From Advenella incenata (lineage in GTDB: Bacteria; Pseudomonadota; Gammaproteobacteria; Burkholderiales; Burkholderiaceae_B): a stretch of 64,000 nt of DNA. Shown piece by piece: positions 61,725 to 64,000 of the stretch (its first letter is position 1; each line of letters opens with the position of its first letter). The notes under the pieces are model-generated. The model saw only the letters and a program-made list of their open reading frames with translations. It was not told where the DNA came from and ran no database searches. The stretch lies in assembly GCF_004217095.1 (NCBI RefSeq), contig NZ_SHKO01000001.1, positions 1,488,001 to 1,552,000 of the forward strand, given 5' to 3'. The translations under genes were made by a program, and so were the position numbers.

Positions 61725-62713
61725 CGGGTTGTGCCTCCCTTGCTTGCGCTGCGAACGCGCCATTCCCGCAGTTGCCGGGGCAGTCCAGCCAGGCCATAGG
61801 GCATCAGCATGACCACGAAAATAATAAAGCCGCCCAACAGCAACTGCCAGTGCTTGGTGATGGTTGTAAACCATTCTGATAGCAGCACGAAAGCGAAGGC
61901 GCCAATAATGGCCCCGCCCAGGCTGCCCAGGCCACCCAGAATAATCATGAGCAATACATTGCCTGACTGATGCCAGGACAACAATTCCGGATTGACATAA
62001 CCGTACTGGCATGCGTACAGGAATCCAGCCAGGCCGGCCAGCATCCCGCTGATGACAAAGCTTGCAATCTTGTATGAGGTCGACTCGAACCCGGCGGCAC
62101 GCATACGTAGCTGGTTGTGCTTGATACCCACAAAGGCATGACCCAGGCGGGAACGCAGGATCAGTTGCAGAATGATAACGGTGATAATAAGCAGTACCAG
62201 CGTGAACCAGTAAAAGGTATTGCCCGATTCAAGATTGAAGGGTTGCCACTGCAAAATGGAAAAATCAGGTTTGAAATAAATATAGGTGCCGTCGGAGCCG
62301 CCGAAGATCTTGATGTCATGAAAGACGAAGTAGACCAGTTGACCGAAGGCCAGCGTAACCATGATGAAATAGACGCCATAGCTGCGCATGACCAGCAGGC
62401 CGATTAACAGCGCCAGCAGCCCGGCGCCGCCAATGCAGATGGCCATCAGCAGCCAGCCATTGCCCGCCTCCGACTCGGGCGAGAAGGTCGCGACCATATA
62501 GGCGGCAAAGCCAAGAAAGGCGGCGTGTCCTAGGCTCACCAGGCCAGTGAACCCCACCAGCAACTGCAGGCTGAGCGCGAAGATGCTCAGAATCATGATT
62601 TTCGTGACCAGATCGCCGTGGTATTTGCTGCCAATGGGCTCGGGCAGCAGCGGCAGCAGTGCCAGCAGGGCCAGGCCGACTACCCACCAGAACAGATTGT
62701 TTTTTGTAATCAT
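61721..62713 (-). CDS. livM: Branched-chain-type ABC transporter permease LivM
   Basis: A 330-residue inner-membrane permease with about nine hydrophobic segments. LQLLVGFTGLVSLGHAAFLGFAAYMVA, RSYGVYFIMVTLAFGQLVYF, GHAFVGIKHNQLRMRAAGFESTSYKIASFVISGMLAGLAGFLYA (contact to ATPase) and ILGGLGSLGGAIIGAF are LivM blocks. It shares start/stop overlap with livG and sits 2 nt after livH. Confidence 0.94.
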   Translation of the reverse strand: MITKNNLFWWVVGLALLALLPLLPEPIGSKYHGDLVTKIMILSIFALSLQLLVGFTGLVSLGHAAFLGFAAYMVATFSPESEAGNGWLLMAICIGGAGLLALLIGLLVMRSYGVYFIMVTLAFGQLVYFVFHDIKIFGGSDGTYIYFKPDFSILQWQPFNLESGNTFYWFTLVLLIITVIILQLILRSRLGHAFVGIKHNQLRMRAAGFESTSYKIASFVISGMLAGLAGFLYACQYGYVNPELLSWHQSGNVLLMIILGGLGSLGGAIIGAFAFVLLSEWFTTITKHWQLLLGGFIIFVVMLMPYGLAGLPRQLREWRVRSASKGGTTR

Positions 62714-62715
62714 GG

Positions 62716-63585
62716 TCAGGTTCCCTGTTTGAACAGGCCCTGGGGCTTGAACAGCAGCACCAGCACCATAAGCAGATAGACCAGTGCGCCTGCACCTTCG
62801 GGCCAGAGCACTTTGCCAAACGTGTCTACGAAGCCGATCAGCAGGGCTGCGACCAGCGCGCCCTTGATGGAGCCGATACCGCCAATGACCACGACCACAA
62901 AACAGATAATCAGTTCATTGCCGCCCATGCCAGGGTAGACCGATGACACCGGCGCCGAGAGCATGCCGGCAAAGATGGCCAGGGCAACGCCGGCTGCAAA
63001 CACGGTGCGGTACAGCACCGAGATATTGACTCCCAGCGATTGCACCATCTCGCGATTGGTGGCGCCGGCGCGGATTTTCATACCCAGCCGGGTATGCTTG
63101 ATCAACAGGTACATGCCAATCGCAATAACCAGGCAGACAAGCGATATGAACAGGCGGTAGACCGGATAGCTCAGCCCATTGCCCAATGCGATAGAGCCGG
63201 CGAGCCAGCCTGGCGGGCTGACACCATGCACATCATCGCCCAGCAGAATGCTGCGCAGCGCTTCAAACACCAGAATCAGCCCGTAGGTCATCAACACCTG
63301 CAACAGATGCTCACGCTCGTACAGAAAGCTGAAAAAGCCCCACTCCAGCAGGTAACCGAAAGCCAGGGCCAGAATAATGCCCAGCATCAGCGCAACGACG
63401 AAGTTATCGATATACATGCCCAGTGCGTATATGAGATACGCGCCGATCATAAAGAAACTGCCGTGCGCCAGGTTGATGACACCCATAATGCCGAAGATCA
63501 GTGTCAGCCCGCTGGCGATCAGAAACAGCAGCAGCCCGTACTGCACACTGTTCAGACACTGAATCAGAAATGTTGTTATATCCAT
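62716..63585 (-). CDS. livH: Branched-chain-type ABC transporter permease LivH
   Basis: A 289-residue inner-membrane permease. QCLNSVQYGLLLFLIASGLTLIFGIMGVINLAHGSFFMIGAYLIYAL is the LivH signature; IRAGATNREMVQSLGVNISVLYRTVFAAGVALAIFAGMLSAPV is the ATPase-contact loop; GGIGSIKGALVAALLIGF follows. With LivM it forms the pore. It begins about 15 nt downstream of a hairpin that separates it from the upstream receptor gene. Confidence 0.94.
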   Translation of the reverse strand: MDITTFLIQCLNSVQYGLLLFLIASGLTLIFGIMGVINLAHGSFFMIGAYLIYALGMYIDNFVVALMLGIILALAFGYLLEWGFFSFLYEREHLLQVLMTYGLILVFEALRSILLGDDVHGVSPPGWLAGSIALGNGLSYPVYRLFISLVCLVIAIGMYLLIKHTRLGMKIRAGATNREMVQSLGVNISVLYRTVFAAGVALAIFAGMLSAPVSSVYPGMGGNELIICFVVVVIGGIGSIKGALVAALLIGFVDTFGKVLWPEGAGALVYLLMVLVLLFKPQGLFKQGT

Positions 63586-63599
63586 ATGTGATCCGAAGA

Positions 63600-63638
63600 A
63601 AAATGCAGGCGCGCGGTTCAGCCGTACGCCTGCATTTT
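63600..63638 (-). terminator. Intra-operon hairpin between receptor and livH
   Basis: AAAATGCAGGCG (63600-63611) and CGCCTGCATTTT (63627-63638) are perfect 12-bp arms around a 15-nt loop, ending in Ts in the leftward direction. It likely reduces read-through so the receptor is made in excess of the permease, or marks the end of a separate receptor transcript. Confidence 0.75.
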
Positions 63639-63642
63639 CGGT

Positions 63643-64000
63643 TTACTTGCTCAGCTTGCAGCCTTTGGCCGGATCTTCCAGATTGGCTACTGCGATTCCC
63701 AGGTTCTTGTTATGGTTGCCCACGACTTCGCGCAGATAAATATTCTGCACCGGGTTGTGCGCCTTGGACATGGTGAATGGCCCGCGCGGGCTATCCACCT
63801 TGGCCTGTTCCATCCCCTCAATGACGGTATCCTTGTTCTTGATATCGCCCTTGGCATGGTTCAGGCCAGCGGCCAGCAACTGGGCTGCGTCGTATCCCTG
63901 CACCGCGTATACGTCCGGCTCCATGCTGAACTTTTCCTGGTAGTGCTTGCGGAACGCTTTGTCTTTCGGATTATTCAGTTCATCGGCATAGTGCAGGGTG
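63643..64000 (-). CDS. Second branched-chain-type ABC transporter solute-binding protein (5' end outside window)
   Basis: The frame runs off the right edge, so only the last 118 codons are visible. KHYQEKFSMEPDVYAVQGYDAAQLLAAGLNHAKGDIKN and IEGMEQAKVDSPRGPFTMSKAHNPVQNIYLREV are those of the LivK C-terminal region, and the protein ends GCKLSK. ATG 63924 is internal. It is co-oriented with the transporter operon, so this operon would have receptors at both ends (this and 58844), perhaps with different ligands feeding the same pore. Confidence 0.85.
   Translation of the reverse strand, partial: TLHYADELNNPKDKAFRKHYQEKFSMEPDVYAVQGYDAAQLLAAGLNHAKGDIKNKDTVIEGMEQAKVDSPRGPFTMSKAHNPVQNIYLREVVGNHNKNLGIAVANLEDPAKGCKLSK

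Noticed and set aside
61725-62012. Long N-terminal extension of LivG
   Set aside because: It lies wholly inside livM in another frame; the ATG at 61724 overlaps the livM stop in the way typical of this operon.

Overview
The window is a bacterial chromosome segment with moderately high GC and dense short-spaced operons. The gene set points to a betaproteobacterium of the Burkholderiales, most likely Alcaligenaceae. The evidence is the fba-purC-purE-purK-sua5 order, a Bug/TctC-type periplasmic receptor, several solute-receptor and aromatic or amino-acid catabolic operons, and a Csu-like archaic chaperone-usher pilus. An Advenella-like genus would fit, but that is an inference from gene content only. 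No rRNA, tRNA, CRISPR array, prophage or insertion sequence was recognised.

Layout. 1-5.2 kb: the end of a bacterial alpha-2-macroglobulin gene, overlapping pbpC; then a nitrilase-family amidase, overlapping mog. 5.3-11.1 kb: the housekeeping run fba, purC, purE, purK and sua5, interrupted after fba by a RelE/HigA-like toxin-antitoxin pair that lies between two almost identical terminator sequences. 11.3-12.5 kb: an M20 amidohydrolase. 12.9-17.7 kb: an archaic chaperone-usher pilus locus (chaperone, pilin, usher, two-domain tip protein). 17.9-19.4 kb: a photolyase with a tiny coupled downstream ORF.

19.8-27.2 kb: the most distinctive region. A TetR regulator is divergent from a compact operon encoding an alpha/beta hydrolase, a VOC metalloenzyme, an EntE/DhbE-type aryl-AMP ligase, a hotdog thioesterase, a salicylyl-CoA-hydroxylase-like flavoprotein and a Bug receptor. 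Two inverted-repeat operators of the same TTGAC-N6-GTCAA design lie 30 bp apart in the divergent promoter. The set suggests that an ortho-hydroxy aromatic acid is activated, hydroxylated, released and opened, without a recognisable classical ring-cleaving dioxygenase.

27.3-34.4 kb: a leftward peptide-scavenging cluster with two P1-family (DmpA-like) aminopeptidases, an N-acyl-D-amino-acid deacylase, a dipeptide-type solute receptor, a decayed fragment of a second receptor gene, and an RpiR regulator with a 15-bp-arm inverted repeat upstream. 34.9-40.7 kb: a rightward XRE-cupin regulator, an amino-acid ABC transporter, a DAO-type flavoprotein, a GhrA-like reductase, a cupin and dtd. 41.2-43.3 kb: a TSUP permease and LrgB/LrgA-like membrane proteins. 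43.5-47.1 kb: gabD, an HpcH/HpaI aldolase and an unrecognised exported protein. 47.2-53.2 kb: an MGDG-synthase-like glycosyltransferase, an mmsA plus orphan LivK operon divergent from a LysR gene, and a dienelactone hydrolase. 53.3-57.8 kb: the cell-wall pair ldtD-mepK, a carnitine/3-hydroxyacyl-CoA-type dehydrogenase, a GNAT enzyme and mnmM. 57.9-64 kb: a leftward operon with a complete branched-chain-type ABC transporter (two receptors, LivH, LivM, LivG, LivF) ending in a beta-keto acid cleavage enzyme; the upstream receptor runs off the window edge.

All functional names are read from motifs and family resemblance; no searches could be run.
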